NCBI RefSeq assembly: GCF_019285775.1
Contig: NZ_CP079105.1
Coordinates: 2,604,001-2,668,000, forward strand
Length of the DNA: 64,000 nucleotides
Direction: 5' to 3'
Source: Skermania piniformis
GTDB lineage: Bacteria > Actinomycetota > Actinomycetes > Mycobacteriales > Mycobacteriaceae
Of the stretch, positions 40,768-49,396 are shown one piece after another. Each line of letters starts with the position of its first letter. Within the stretch, counting starts at the first letter, position 1. Under the pieces are notes generated by a model, which searched no databases, was not told where the DNA came from, and worked only from the letters and a program-made list of their open reading frames with translations. The translations under genes and the position numbers were made by a program.

Positions 40768-41346
40768 TCAGGCCCGCCGATACTTGAGGAATGCGACACC
40801 GTCGTCGAACACCCGGCTGGTCGTGACTCGGAACTGCACCGGCGGCACCGCCGGCGGTCCGCCACCGAACAGCGGCCGGCCCGCCCCGAGCACGATCGGG
40901 TACAACTTCACGAACACCTGGTCGATCTCGGGCAGCAGGGCATTGGCCAATTCGCCGCCGCCACACAGCCATATCCCCGCACCCGGCCGCCGTTTCAACG
41001 TGCGCACCACCGCCAGCGGGTCGTCCCGGATCAGCTCCACCGCCGGGTCCGGTGCCTCGGGCAACGTCCGCGAAACCACGTACTGCTGGAGATGCGAGTA
41101 CGGGCTGGACGTCCCGGTGCGGACGCCGAAATCGTGGGTCTTGCGGCCCATCAGCACCGTGTCGAAGGTGACTTCGTCGCTGTCGACCCCGAGCGCCTCC
41201 CGCACCTTGGTGGGCAACGTTTCCGGATACTGCGCGGTGATCGCCGGGCCGTGGTCACCACCGACCGGGAAGAAGTCGACGCTACCGTCCGCGGCGGCGA
41301 TAAAACCGTCGATGGTCGACGCCACGTAATAGGTCAATATCCGCAT
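40768..41346 (-). CDS. RibD C-terminal / dihydrofolate reductase-like protein
   Basis: 192 residues beginning MRILTYYVASTIDGFIAAAD, then VLMGRKTHDFG, a conserved GIWLCGGGELANALL NADPH loop and the DQVFVKLYPIVLGAGRPLF strand. This is the RibD-C/YwjB family of presumed NADPH reductases. Substrate is unknown. It is 79 bp downstream of mutM. Confidence 0.87.
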   Translation of the reverse strand: MRILTYYVASTIDGFIAAADGSVDFFPVGGDHGPAITAQYPETLPTKVREALGVDSDEVTFDTVLMGRKTHDFGVRTGTSSPYSHLQQYVVSRTLPEAPDPAVELIRDDPLAVVRTLKRRPGAGIWLCGGGELANALLPEIDQVFVKLYPIVLGAGRPLFGGGPPAVPPVQFRVTTSRVFDDGVAFLKYRRA

Positions 41347-41425
41347 TGCGGCCTCCCCGGAAGCAACAGCTTCGAACGACAGCGAGGTCCACGGTAACGC
41401 GCGCGAACCGGTCGCGGCAGCCGGA

Positions 41426-42286
41426 TCAGCGAGCCGGCCGCGGTTGACACCGGGGGCAGGAATGCGACGAACGGTTCATGAACCGTTCCCGTCGGATCGG
41501 TGCACCGCACCGCGGACACGGCTGCTCGGTGCGGCCGTAGACCGCCAACGATCGGTCGAAGTAGCCGGACTCCCCGTTGACGTTCACATACAACGAGTCG
41601 AACGAGGTGCCCCCGGCGGCGAGCGCATCGTCGAGAACAGCGCGGACCGCCTCGAGCACGGCCCGCAGCCGCGGCCGGGTCTGTACGTCGGCCCGCCGCA
41701 TCCCGTGCAGCTTCGCCCGCCACAGCGCCTCGTCGGCGTAGATGTTGCCGATCCCGGACACCACGGTCTGGTCGAGCAGAGCCCGCTTCACCTCGGTGCG
41801 CTTGGCCCGCAGCGCATCCACCGTCGCCGTCGGATCGAAGCGAGGGTCGATCGGGTCCCGGGCAATGTGCGATACGGTCGTCGGCACCACGCTGCCGTCC
41901 ACTTCCACCAGGTCGGTGTAGGACCAACCGCCGAACGTGCGCTGGTCGACGAACCGCAGCTGGTCGCCGGAATCCAGGTCGGCCACGATGTGGGCGTGCC
42001 GTTCCATCGGGCGGGCAGCCGGCTGCACCAGCATCTGGCCGCTCATGCCCAGGTGCACGACCAAGGCCGAGTCGGTCTCGTCGGCGAAGGTCAACCAGAG
42101 GAACTTGCCGCGGCGCTGCACGCTCGCCACCCGCCGGCCGGCGAGCCGGGCCGCCAGGTCGGCCGCGCCGGGCTCGTGCCGACGAACCGAGCGCGGGTGC
42201 GATACCCGCACCCGGGTGATCGTGCGGTCGACGAGATGGGCTTGCAGGCCGCGGCGGACCGTCTCCACCTCGGGTAGCTCGGGCAC
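41426..42286 (-). CDS. mutM: Formamidopyrimidine-DNA glycosylase
   Basis: 286 residues. The N-terminal Pro-Glu of [14 protein letters not shown] is the catalytic proline; the helix-two-turn-helix segment contains [13 protein letters not shown]. The C-terminal zinc finger has [17 protein letters not shown] and HSCPRC. It removes 8-oxoguanine and Fapy lesions. GTG 42286 must be the start because proline 2 is the nucleophile. It lies 4 bp after rnc, as in mycobacteria. Confidence 0.97.
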   Translation of the reverse strand: MPELPEVETVRRGLQAHLVDRTITRVRVSHPRSVRRHEPGAADLAARLAGRRVASVQRRGKFLWLTFADETDSALVVHLGMSGQMLVQPAARPMERHAHIVADLDSGDQLRFVDQRTFGGWSYTDLVEVDGSVVPTTVSHIARDPIDPRFDPTATVDALRAKRTEVKRALLDQTVVSGIGNIYADEALWRAKLHGMRRADVQTRPRLRAVLEAVRAVLDDALAAGGTSFDSLYVNVNGESGYFDRSLAVYGRTEQPCPRCGAPIRRERFMNRSSHSCPRCQPRPAR

Positions 42287-42290
42287 CCGA

Positions 42291-43028
42291 CTATCCGTCG
42301 CCGGTCAACGTGTGCCAGGCCGCAGCTGCCGCCTTCTGCTCGGCTTCCTTCTTCGATCGGCCCACACCGGTGCCGAACGAGTTCCCCGCCACCATCGCGG
42401 TGGCGGTGAACTCCTTGTCATGGTCGGGCCCGGTCGAGCTGATCTCGTAACTCGGCACACCCAACCCGCGCTCGGCGGTCAGCTCCTGCAGGCTGGTCTT
42501 CCAATCCAGCCCGGCGCCCATCTTCGGGGCGCGTTCGAGCAGCACCGCGAACAGCCGCAGCACCACCTCGCGCGACATCTCCAGGCCGTGGTGCAGGTAC
42601 ACCGCACCGAGCAACGACTCCATCCCGTCGGCCAGGATGGACGGCTTGTCCCGGCCACCGGTCAGCTCTTCGCCGCGGCCGAGCAGCATATGCACGCCGA
42701 GCCCACCGTCGCCGAGACCACGCGCTACCTCGGCCAGCGCGTGCATGTTCACGATGCTGGCGCGCAGCTTGGCCAGCTCGCCTTCGCTCTTGGCCGGATG
42801 GGCCCGGTACAGCTTCTCGGTGATGCTCAGACCGAGCACCGAGTCGCCGAGAAACTCCAGCCGCTCGTTGGTGGGCAAGCCGCCGTTCTCGTATGCGTAT
42901 GACCGATGGGTCAGCGCAAGCTGCAACAGATCGGCGGGGAGATCCACGCCGATCGCCGTGAGCAGCGCCGCGCGTTGACAGCTCAGCGCGGCACCGTCGT
43001 CGGATTGGCCTGTCGTACCGTCCGCCAT
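42291..43028 (-). CDS. rnc: Ribonuclease III
   Basis: 245 residues: the RNase III domain with the signature [14 protein letters not shown] and the metal-binding [13 protein letters not shown], and a C-terminal dsRNA-binding domain ([14 protein letters not shown] ... [14 protein letters not shown]). It processes rRNA precursors and cleaves double-stranded RNA. ATG 43028 is 25 bp after rpmF; mutM follows by 4 bp. Confidence 0.96.
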   Translation of the reverse strand: MADGTTGQSDDGAALSCQRAALLTAIGVDLPADLLQLALTHRSYAYENGGLPTNERLEFLGDSVLGLSITEKLYRAHPAKSEGELAKLRASIVNMHALAEVARGLGDGGLGVHMLLGRGEELTGGRDKPSILADGMESLLGAVYLHHGLEMSREVVLRLFAVLLERAPKMGAGLDWKTSLQELTAERGLGVPSYEISSTGPDHDKEFTATAMVAGNSFGTGVGRSKKEAEQKAAAAAWHTLTGDG

Positions 43029-43053
43029 TCGAGGAATTCCGGAGTTCCCGGAC

Positions 43054-43236
43054 CTAGACGGCGGAGGTGACCTGGCGACCCTTGTAGGTCCCGCAGGACG
43101 GACAGACGGTGTGCGGCAGCGTCTTCTCACCACAGCCCCGGTTCGGGCAGGTGATCAGGGTCGGCGCGGTCGCCTTCCACTGGCTACGCCGCGACCTGGT
43201 ATTCGAGCGCGACATCCGGCGCTTGGGAACAGCCAC
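43054..43236 (-). CDS. rpmF: 50S ribosomal protein L32
   Basis: 60 residues, [20 protein letters not shown], then a four-cysteine zinc ribbon: CPNRGCG and CPSCG. This is the zinc-binding (C+) form. GTG 43236 has AAGGAG upstream. It follows DUF177 by 88 bp, a pairing conserved in most bacteria. Confidence 0.96.
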   Translation of the reverse strand: MAVPKRRMSRSNTRSRRSQWKATAPTLITCPNRGCGEKTLPHTVCPSCGTYKGRQVTSAV

Positions 43237-43324
43237 GACATTTACTCCTTCAGCTTCTAACCAACAGTCTCATACCAACAGCAGGCATGACCGGTCCGGT
43301 ATCGACGAACCGGTGATGCAATTC

Positions 43325-43930
43325 CTACGAGCGATCCCCCGCGGCGGCATCGCCACCGGGATCGGCACCATCGGAGGCACCGAACTTGGCGGCCAGACCT
43401 GCCCAACGAGGGTCGATTGTCTCATGCCGGTGATCGGGACCGGCAATCGCCAGGCGGGTACCGCATTCGGCGCACAGTCCGGGGCAGTCCGGCGCGCACA
43501 ACGGCTGCAACGGCAACGCCAGGCCGACAGCGTCGACGATCGCCGGCTCGAGATCGATGTGCTCGTCGACCACCCGGTAGATCTCACCGTCCTCGGTGGT
43601 CTGCTCGGTCACGCTGTCCGGGTAGGCGTAGAGCTCGGTCAGCGGCACCTCGAGGTCGGCCGCGAACGGTTCCAGGCAGCGAGCGCATTCCCCGGCCTGC
43701 GGACCGGCCACCGTTCCGGTGACCAGCACCCCCTCCGACACCGCCTGCAACTGCAGCTCGAGCTGCAGCGGCGCGCCGGCCGGAATCGCCACCAGGTCGA
43801 GCCCGATCCGGTTCGGCAGGTGCACGGTCCGCCGAACTTCGCGGAACGCACCCGCGCGGCGGCCGAGCGATCGGGTATCGACGACGAAATCGCCGTCCGC
43901 GGGGCGCCGGGGTGGCGCGGAGCCGGGCAT
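43325..43930 (-). CDS. DUF177/YceD family protein
   Basis: 201 residues with the YceD signature CARCLEPFAADLEVPLTELYAY and a late CAPDCPGLCAECG cysteine cluster. The family always adjoins rpmF and is tied to 23S rRNA accumulation in plants and E. coli. ATG 43930 is preferred; an upstream in-frame ATG lacks conservation. Confidence 0.92.
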   Translation of the reverse strand: MPGSAPPRRPADGDFVVDTRSLGRRAGAFREVRRTVHLPNRIGLDLVAIPAGAPLQLELQLQAVSEGVLVTGTVAGPQAGECARCLEPFAADLEVPLTELYAYPDSVTEQTTEDGEIYRVVDEHIDLEPAIVDAVGLALPLQPLCAPDCPGLCAECGTRLAIAGPDHRHETIDPRWAGLAAKFGASDGADPGGDAAAGDRS

Positions 43931-44022
43931 CGCTCGCCGTCCTCCAGATGTGCTGAGGCTGCCCTGAAACGGGTAGCCAAAACACACTACGCCATGCGTT
44001 GGTCCAGACTCAAACGCCCAGT

Positions 44023-44820
44023 TCAGCGGGCATAACTACGCTCCCGAGCCACGGTCCGCTCGCGCAGCCCCGGCTCGGGTGCGTAATCCGGCACGCCGGA
44101 CCCGGTGCGCAGCTGCTGGCGGCCGCGGCCGACCGAGCGAATGGTGCCGCTGAGCAGGTCCTCGAACTCGGCCAGCTTGCCGTCGATGTAGTGATCACAC
44201 TCGCCGCGTAACCGGTCGGATTCGGCGTGCGCCGCGTCGATCACCCGCGCCGACTCGGCGCGGGCCGCCTGCACCACCTCGGTCTGCGAGATCAGCCGTT
44301 CCTGCTCCGCTTTACCGTCGACGATCGCCCGCTCGTAGGTCGCCTTACCGGCCTCGATCATCCGGTCGGCGTCGACCCGCGCCTGGCCGGTGACCTCGGC
44401 ATGCTCGCGGCGGGCATCGTCGACCAGCCGGTCGGCCTGGTCGGTCGCATCGGCAACCAGCCGGTCGGCGTGCGCCCGAGCGTCGTCGACGGTCTGCTGC
44501 GCTTCGGCCCGAGCCTCCGCGACGATCCGCTCGGCTTCGGCCCGTGCCTCCTCGACCGCAGCCCGCGCCGTGCGCTCGGCTGTGTCGACCGCGTTGTCCG
44601 CGGCGGTCCGCGCATCACCGATGATCTTGTCGCGGTGATCCAGCACGTCCTGCGCGTCGTCCACTTCGCCGGGCAGCGCTTCCCGGAGATCGTCCAGCAG
44701 ATCCAACACCTCGCCGCGCGGCACCACACAGCTGCGGGTCGGCGGAATGCCCCGTGCCTCCTCGACGATCGCGACCATCTCGTCGAGCGTTTCGAATACC
44801 CGGTACACGCGAAACTCCAT
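44023..44820 (-). CDS. sepIVA: DivIVA-domain septation protein SepIVA
   Basis: 265 residues. A short DivIVA-like head (VYRVFETLDEMVAIVEEARG, then PRGEVLDLLDDLREALP) precedes a long coiled coil of about 140 residues with Ala/Asp/Glu/Arg heptads. The conserved end is LRGECDHYIDGKLAEFEDL followed by GRGRQQLRTGSG. It matches Rv2927c/SepIVA, needed for septation and cell-wall synthesis in mycobacteria. ATG 44820 is clear. Confidence 0.92.
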   Translation of the reverse strand: MEFRVYRVFETLDEMVAIVEEARGIPPTRSCVVPRGEVLDLLDDLREALPGEVDDAQDVLDHRDKIIGDARTAADNAVDTAERTARAAVEEARAEAERIVAEARAEAQQTVDDARAHADRLVADATDQADRLVDDARREHAEVTGQARVDADRMIEAGKATYERAIVDGKAEQERLISQTEVVQAARAESARVIDAAHAESDRLRGECDHYIDGKLAEFEDLLSGTIRSVGRGRQQLRTGSGVPDYAPEPGLRERTVARERSYAR

Positions 44821-44919
44821 CTCCTCGGCAGACCGTTTGACCCAGTGTGCCCGCTCCTGGGAGCTATGAGACTGATGTGACTATGCGCGTGTCGCGAGGA
44901 CGTTGATTCGGGATGACAC

Positions 44920-45405
44920 TCACGCCCGGCGTTCGGCCAACCGTTGCTGCAACCGCTCGTGCACGACGGCGGGCAGTAGGTCCGCGACGTCACCACCGAA
45001 CGCAGCGACCTCCTTGAGCAACGAACTGGACAGATAGCCGGTGCCGACGCCGGTCGCCAGGTACAGCGTGTCCACCCCGCCGATCTTCCGGTTCATCTGG
45101 GCCATCTGCAGCTCGTAGTCGAAATCCGCCGCACCGCGCAAACCCTTGACGATGGCAACCAGCCCGTGCGTACGGGCGAAATCGACCAGCAGCCCTGCCC
45201 AGGAATCGACCCGCACCCCGGGCAGGTCCGCGGTCACCGCCCGCAACAGCTCCATCCGCTCGGCGACGGTGAACATGCCCTGCTTGTTCGGATTGACCAT
45301 CACGGTGACCACGACCTCGTCGAACATCGCCGCCGCGCGGGTGATCACGTCGAGGTGCCCGTTGTGCACCGGATCGTAGGAGCCCGGGCACAGCACACCT
45401 GTCAT
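44920..45405 (-). CDS. coaD: Phosphopantetheine adenylyltransferase
   Basis: 161 residues. The nucleotidyltransferase motif is GSYDPVHNGHLDVI, with VVKGLRG-type (AIVKGLRGAADFDYE) and YLSSSLLKEVA segments. It makes dephospho-CoA. The ATG overlaps the rsmD stop (ATGA), so the two are co-translated. Confidence 0.97.
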   Translation of the reverse strand: MTGVLCPGSYDPVHNGHLDVITRAAAMFDEVVVTVMVNPNKQGMFTVAERMELLRAVTADLPGVRVDSWAGLLVDFARTHGLVAIVKGLRGAADFDYELQMAQMNRKIGGVDTLYLATGVGTGYLSSSLLKEVAAFGGDVADLLPAVVHERLQQRLAERRA

Positions 45406-45959
45406 GGCCGGTCACCGTAGCAGGCCAGCTCCACCCGGGTCTCGCCGTAGCTGCGCACCGAGAGCAGCGCCACCCGCTCCGGCCAGACCGTCACCGGTCC
45501 GCGCGCCGAGCGCTCCAGCACGACCAATCCACCGGGCCGCAGCCAGCGACCCACTCCGGCCAGATCGACCGCTACCGCCATCTCGTCCAGGGCGTACGGC
45601 GGATCGCTGAAGACCAGGTCGTAGTGCTCGCCCGGGTCCCCGGTGAGCGCCACGGCGACCCGTTCGCCGCGCACCACCGCGCCGGCCAAGCCCAGCTCGG
45701 CGATGTTGGCGCGCAACACGGCGAGCGCGGCCCGATCGGACTCGACGAACAAGGCGTGCGCCGCGCCCCGGGACAACGCCTCCAGCCCGAGCGCACCCGA
45801 GCCGGCGTAGAGGTCGACCACTCGCGCGTCGACCAGGTCCATTCGGCTGCCCAGCGCGCTGAACACCGCCTCGCGCACCCGCTCCGACGTCGGCCGGGTA
45901 CCCGACCGGGGCACCCGGAGCCGCCGGCCGCCGGCCGTGCCCGCGACGATCCGGGTCAC
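45402..45959 (-). CDS. rsmD: 16S rRNA (guanine966-N2)-methyltransferase
   Basis: 185 residues, MTRIVAGTAGGRRLRVPRSG, with the SAM-binding VVDLYAGSGALGLEALSRG and the catalytic DPPY. It modifies G966 in the 30S head. GTG 45959 is the start, 10 bp after pyc; the stop overlaps coaD. Confidence 0.95.
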   Translation of the reverse strand: MTRIVAGTAGGRRLRVPRSGTRPTSERVREAVFSALGSRMDLVDARVVDLYAGSGALGLEALSRGAAHALFVESDRAALAVLRANIAELGLAGAVVRGERVAVALTGDPGEHYDLVFSDPPYALDEMAVAVDLAGVGRWLRPGGLVVLERSARGPVTVWPERVALLSVRSYGETRVELACYGDRP

Positions 45960-45969
45960 GACCGGTCGC

Positions 45970-48900
45970 TCATGCGGTACTGGTCTCCTCGCCGATGGTG
46001 ACGACGGCGAGGAGGTCGCCGCCTTCGACTTGTTGGACGGGGGCGATGGCGAGGCGGGTGATCCGGCCGGTGCGGGGGGTGGTGATCGCAGCTTCCATTT
46101 TCATGGCTTCGATGGTGGCGATGGTGTCACCGGCAGTGATGGTGTCGCCTTCGGCGATCGTGAGGGTGACCACGCCGGCAAACGGCGCCGGGATATGACC
46201 GGGGTTGGTGGGGTCGGCTTTTTCGGCGGTCGGCACCTCGGCGGCGATGGAACGATCCCGGACGGGTACAGGCCGGAGCTGGCCGTTGAGGATGCACATG
46301 ACGGTGCGCATCCCGTGTTGGTCCGGTTCGCTGATCGCTTCGAGCCCGATGAGCAGTTCGACGCCGGGTTCGAGTTGCACCCGGTGTTCCTCACCGCGGC
46401 GTAGGCCGTAGAAGAACTGGTTCGCCGACAGGCTCGTGGTGTCGCCGTATTTTTCGCGGTGGGTGAGGAACTCACGGGTCGGGCCGGGGAAGAGCAGCCG
46501 GTTCAGGGTGGCGCGCCGATCCTCGGACGAGCCGTTCAACCCGGCCTCGTCGGCAGGGGTCAAGGGGGTTTCCGGTTTGGGGTCGCTACGGCCTTGCAGG
46601 GCCCGGCTGCGGAACGGCTCGGGCCAGCCGGCTGCGGGGGTACCGAGTTCGCCGCGGAGGAACCCGATAACCGAGTCGGGGATGTCGTATTTCTCCGGTG
46701 CGGTGGCGAACTGGTCGACGTCGACACCGGTACCGACCAGCGCCAGCGCGAGATCACCCACCACTTTCGACGACGGGGTGACCTTCACCAGGCGACCGAG
46801 CAGCCGGTCGGCCGCCGCGTAGGCGGCCTCGACATGTTCGAACCGGTCGCCCAGGCCGAGAGCGATGGCTTGTTGGCGCAGGTTGGACAGTTGCCCGCCG
46901 GGGATTTCGTGGGTGTAGACCCGGCCGGTCGGGGCGGGCAGCCCGGACTCGAACGGTGCGTACACCTTCCGTAACGCTTCCCAGTACGGTTCCAGATCAC
47001 ACACCGCAGCCAGGTCGAGCCCGGTATCGCGGTCGGTGTGGGCGGTGGCGGCGACAATCGCCGACAACGCGGGTTGGCTGGTGGTCCCGGCCATCGCCGC
47101 GGACGCACCGTCGACGGCATCCGCTCCGGCCTGCCAAGCCGCCAGGTAAGTCGCCAGCTGTCCGCCGGGGGTGTCGTGGGTGTGCACATGGACCGGCAGG
47201 TCGAAATTCGACCGCAGCGCGGTCACCAGGGTGGTGGCGGCCGGTGCCCGCAGCAGTCCGGCCATGTCCTTGATCGCCAGCACGTGCGCGCCCGCATCGA
47301 CGATCTGCTCGGCCAGCCGCAGGTAATAGTCCAGGGTGTACAGGGTCTCGCCCGGATCGGCCAGGTCACCGGTATAGCTCAGCGCGACTTCCGCGACCGC
47401 GGTACCGGTGTCGCGGACCGCGTCGATCGCCGGGCGCATCTGGTCGACATTGTTGAGCGCGTCGAAGATCCGGAAGATGTCGATCCCGGTCTCGGTGGCC
47501 TCGGTGACGAACGCGCGGGTCACCGCGTGCGGGTACGGGGTGTAGCCGACGGTGTTACGGCCCCGCAACAGCATCTGCAGACAGATGTTCGGGATCGCCT
47601 CCCGCAACGCCGCGAGCCGGTCCCACGGGTCCTCGTGCAGGAACCGCAACGCCACATCGTAGGTCGCCCCACCCCAACACTCGATCGACAACAACTGCGG
47701 CGTCGACCGCGCCACGTACGGGGCGACCGCAAGCAGACCACTGGTCCGGACCCGGGTCGCCAGCAACGACTGATGCGCATCTCGGAACGTCGTATCGGTC
47801 ACCCCCAACGCCGCCTGCTCACGCAACGCAGCCGCGAACCCCGCCGGCCCCAGCTGCAGCAGCAGTTGCCGGGACCCGTCCGGCGGCGGCGACGCGAGAT
47901 CGATGTCGGGGAGTTTGTCGTGCGGGTACACCAGCGACGGCCGCTCCCCGTGCGGCTTGTTCACCGTCACATCCGCGAGATAGGTGAGGATCTTCGACGC
48001 CCGATCCGCCGAACTCCGCGAGGTCAGCAGGTAGGGACGTTCCTCGATGAACGAGGTGACCACCCGCCCGGCCCGGAAATCCGGGTCGTCCAACACCGCC
48101 TGCAGGAACGGGATATTCGTCGCAACACCCCGAATCCGGAACTCCGCCAACGCTCGTCGCGCGCGGGCGACCGCGGTGGCGAAGTCCCGGCCCCGGCACG
48201 TCAGCTTCACCAACATCGAATCGAAATAGGCCCCCACCTCCGCACCCAGGCTCGACCCGCCGTCCAGCCGCACCCCAGCACCCCCGGGGGTGCGGTAGGC
48301 GGTGATCCGCCCGGTATCCGGACGGAAACCGTTCGCCGGGTCCTCCGTGGTGATCCGACACTGCAACGCCGCACCCCGCGGCACGATCGTCTCTTGACTC
48401 AACCCGAGATCGGCGAGGGTCTCCCCGCCCGCGATCCGTAACTGCGACTGCACCAGATCGACGTCGGTGATCTCCTCGGTCACCGTGTGTTCCACCTGGA
48501 TCCGCGGGTTCATCTCGATGAACACATACCGACCCTGCTCGTCGAGCAGGAACTCCACCGTGCCCGCGCACGAATACCCGATCGCCTTCGCGAACGCGAC
48601 CGCATCCGCACACATCCGCTCCCGCAACCCCGGATCCAGATTCGGCGCCGGCGCCAACTCGATCACCTTCTGATGCCGCCGCTGCACCGAACAATCCCGC
48701 TCGAACAAATGGATCACATTCCCGGCAGCGTCGGCCAGGATCTGCACCTCGATATGCCGCGGGTTCACCACCGCCTGCTCCAGGAACACCGTCGGATCAC
48801 CGAACGCCGACTCCGCCTCCCGCGCAGCCGCCTCGATCGCCTCCCGCAACGCGCCCGGCTCGGCGACCCGCCGCATGCCGCGACCACCACCACCGGCGAC

Positions 48901-49377
48901 CGCCTTCACGAACAACGGGAACTCCATCGACTCCGCCGCGGTCAGCAACTCGGCCACATCCGCCGACGGCGCCGACGACGCCAACACCGGCAACCCCGCA
49001 GCCTTCGCCGCCGCGATCGCGCGCGCCTTGTTCCCGGTCAACTCCAACACCGCCGCCGACGGCCCCACGAACGTCAGCCCGTTCACCGCGCACGCCGCCG
49101 CCAACTCCGGATTCTCCGACAAAAACCCATACCCCGGATAGATCGCATCCGCACCCGCCGCCACCGCCGCCGCGACGATCTCGGTCACCGACAGATACGC
49201 CCGAACCGGATGCCCCCGCTCCCCGATCTCATACGCCTCATCCGCCTTCACCCGATGCGCCGAGTTCCGATCCTCATACGGAAAAACAGCGACCGTCCCC
49301 AACCCCAACTCGAACGCCGCCCGAAACGCCCGAATCGCAATCTCACCACGATTGGCGACAAGCACTCTGGAGATCAT
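45970..49377 (-). CDS. pyc: Pyruvate carboxylase
   Basis: About 1135 residues in standard order: biotin carboxylase (1-450, GGGGRGMRRV ATP-grasp loop), carboxyltransferase (about 530-800, FRDAHQSLLATRVRT), the PYC tetramerisation region, and a C-terminal biotinyl domain with AMKM. It feeds oxaloacetate to the TCA cycle. ATG 49377 is used (GTG 49383 also possible). Codon use changes inside the gene: the 5' two kilobases favour GCG, GGG, TTG, TAT and GAT, whereas the 3' kilobase favours GCC, ACC, GGC, CAA and GAA. It is followed by rsmD-coaD. Confidence 0.97.
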   Translation of the reverse strand: MISRVLVANRGEIAIRAFRAAFELGLGTVAVFPYEDRNSAHRVKADEAYEIGERGHPVRAYLSVTEIVAAAVAAGADAIYPGYGFLSENPELAAACAVNGLTFVGPSAAVLELTGNKARAIAAAKAAGLPVLASSAPSADVAELLTAAESMEFPLFVKAVAGGGGRGMRRVAEPGALREAIEAAAREAESAFGDPTVFLEQAVVNPRHIEVQILADAAGNVIHLFERDCSVQRRHQKVIELAPAPNLDPGLRERMCADAVAFAKAIGYSCAGTVEFLLDEQGRYVFIEMNPRIQVEHTVTEEITDVDLVQSQLRIAGGETLADLGLSQETIVPRGAALQCRITTEDPANGFRPDTGRITAYRTPGGAGVRLDGGSSLGAEVGAYFDSMLVKLTCRGRDFATAVARARRALAEFRIRGVATNIPFLQAVLDDPDFRAGRVVTSFIEERPYLLTSRSSADRASKILTYLADVTVNKPHGERPSLVYPHDKLPDIDLASPPPDGSRQLLLQLGPAGFAAALREQAALGVTDTTFRDAHQSLLATRVRTSGLLAVAPYVARSTPQLLSIECWGGATYDVALRFLHEDPWDRLAALREAIPNICLQMLLRGRNTVGYTPYPHAVTRAFVTEATETGIDIFRIFDALNNVDQMRPAIDAVRDTGTAVAEVALSYTGDLADPGETLYTLDYYLRLAEQIVDAGAHVLAIKDMAGLLRAPAATTLVTALRSNFDLPVHVHTHDTPGGQLATYLAAWQAGADAVDGASAAMAGTTSQPALSAIVAATAHTDRDTGLDLAAVCDLEPYWEALRKVYAPFESGLPAPTGRVYTHEIPGGQLSNLRQQAIALGLGDRFEHVEAAYAAADRLLGRLVKVTPSSKVVGDLALALVGTGVDVDQFATAPEKYDIPDSVIGFLRGELGTPAAGWPEPFRSRALQGRSDPKPETPLTPADEAGLNGSSEDRRATLNRLLFPGPTREFLTHREKYGDTTSLSANQFFYGLRRGEEHRVQLEPGVELLIGLEAISEPDQHGMRTVMCILNGQLRPVPVRDRSIAAEVPTAEKADPTNPGHIPAPFAGVVTLTIAEGDTITAGDTIATIEAMKMEAAITTPRTGRITRLAIAPVQQVEGGDLLAVVTIGEETSTA

Positions 49378-49396
49378 TCGCACGACGGTACGCGGC

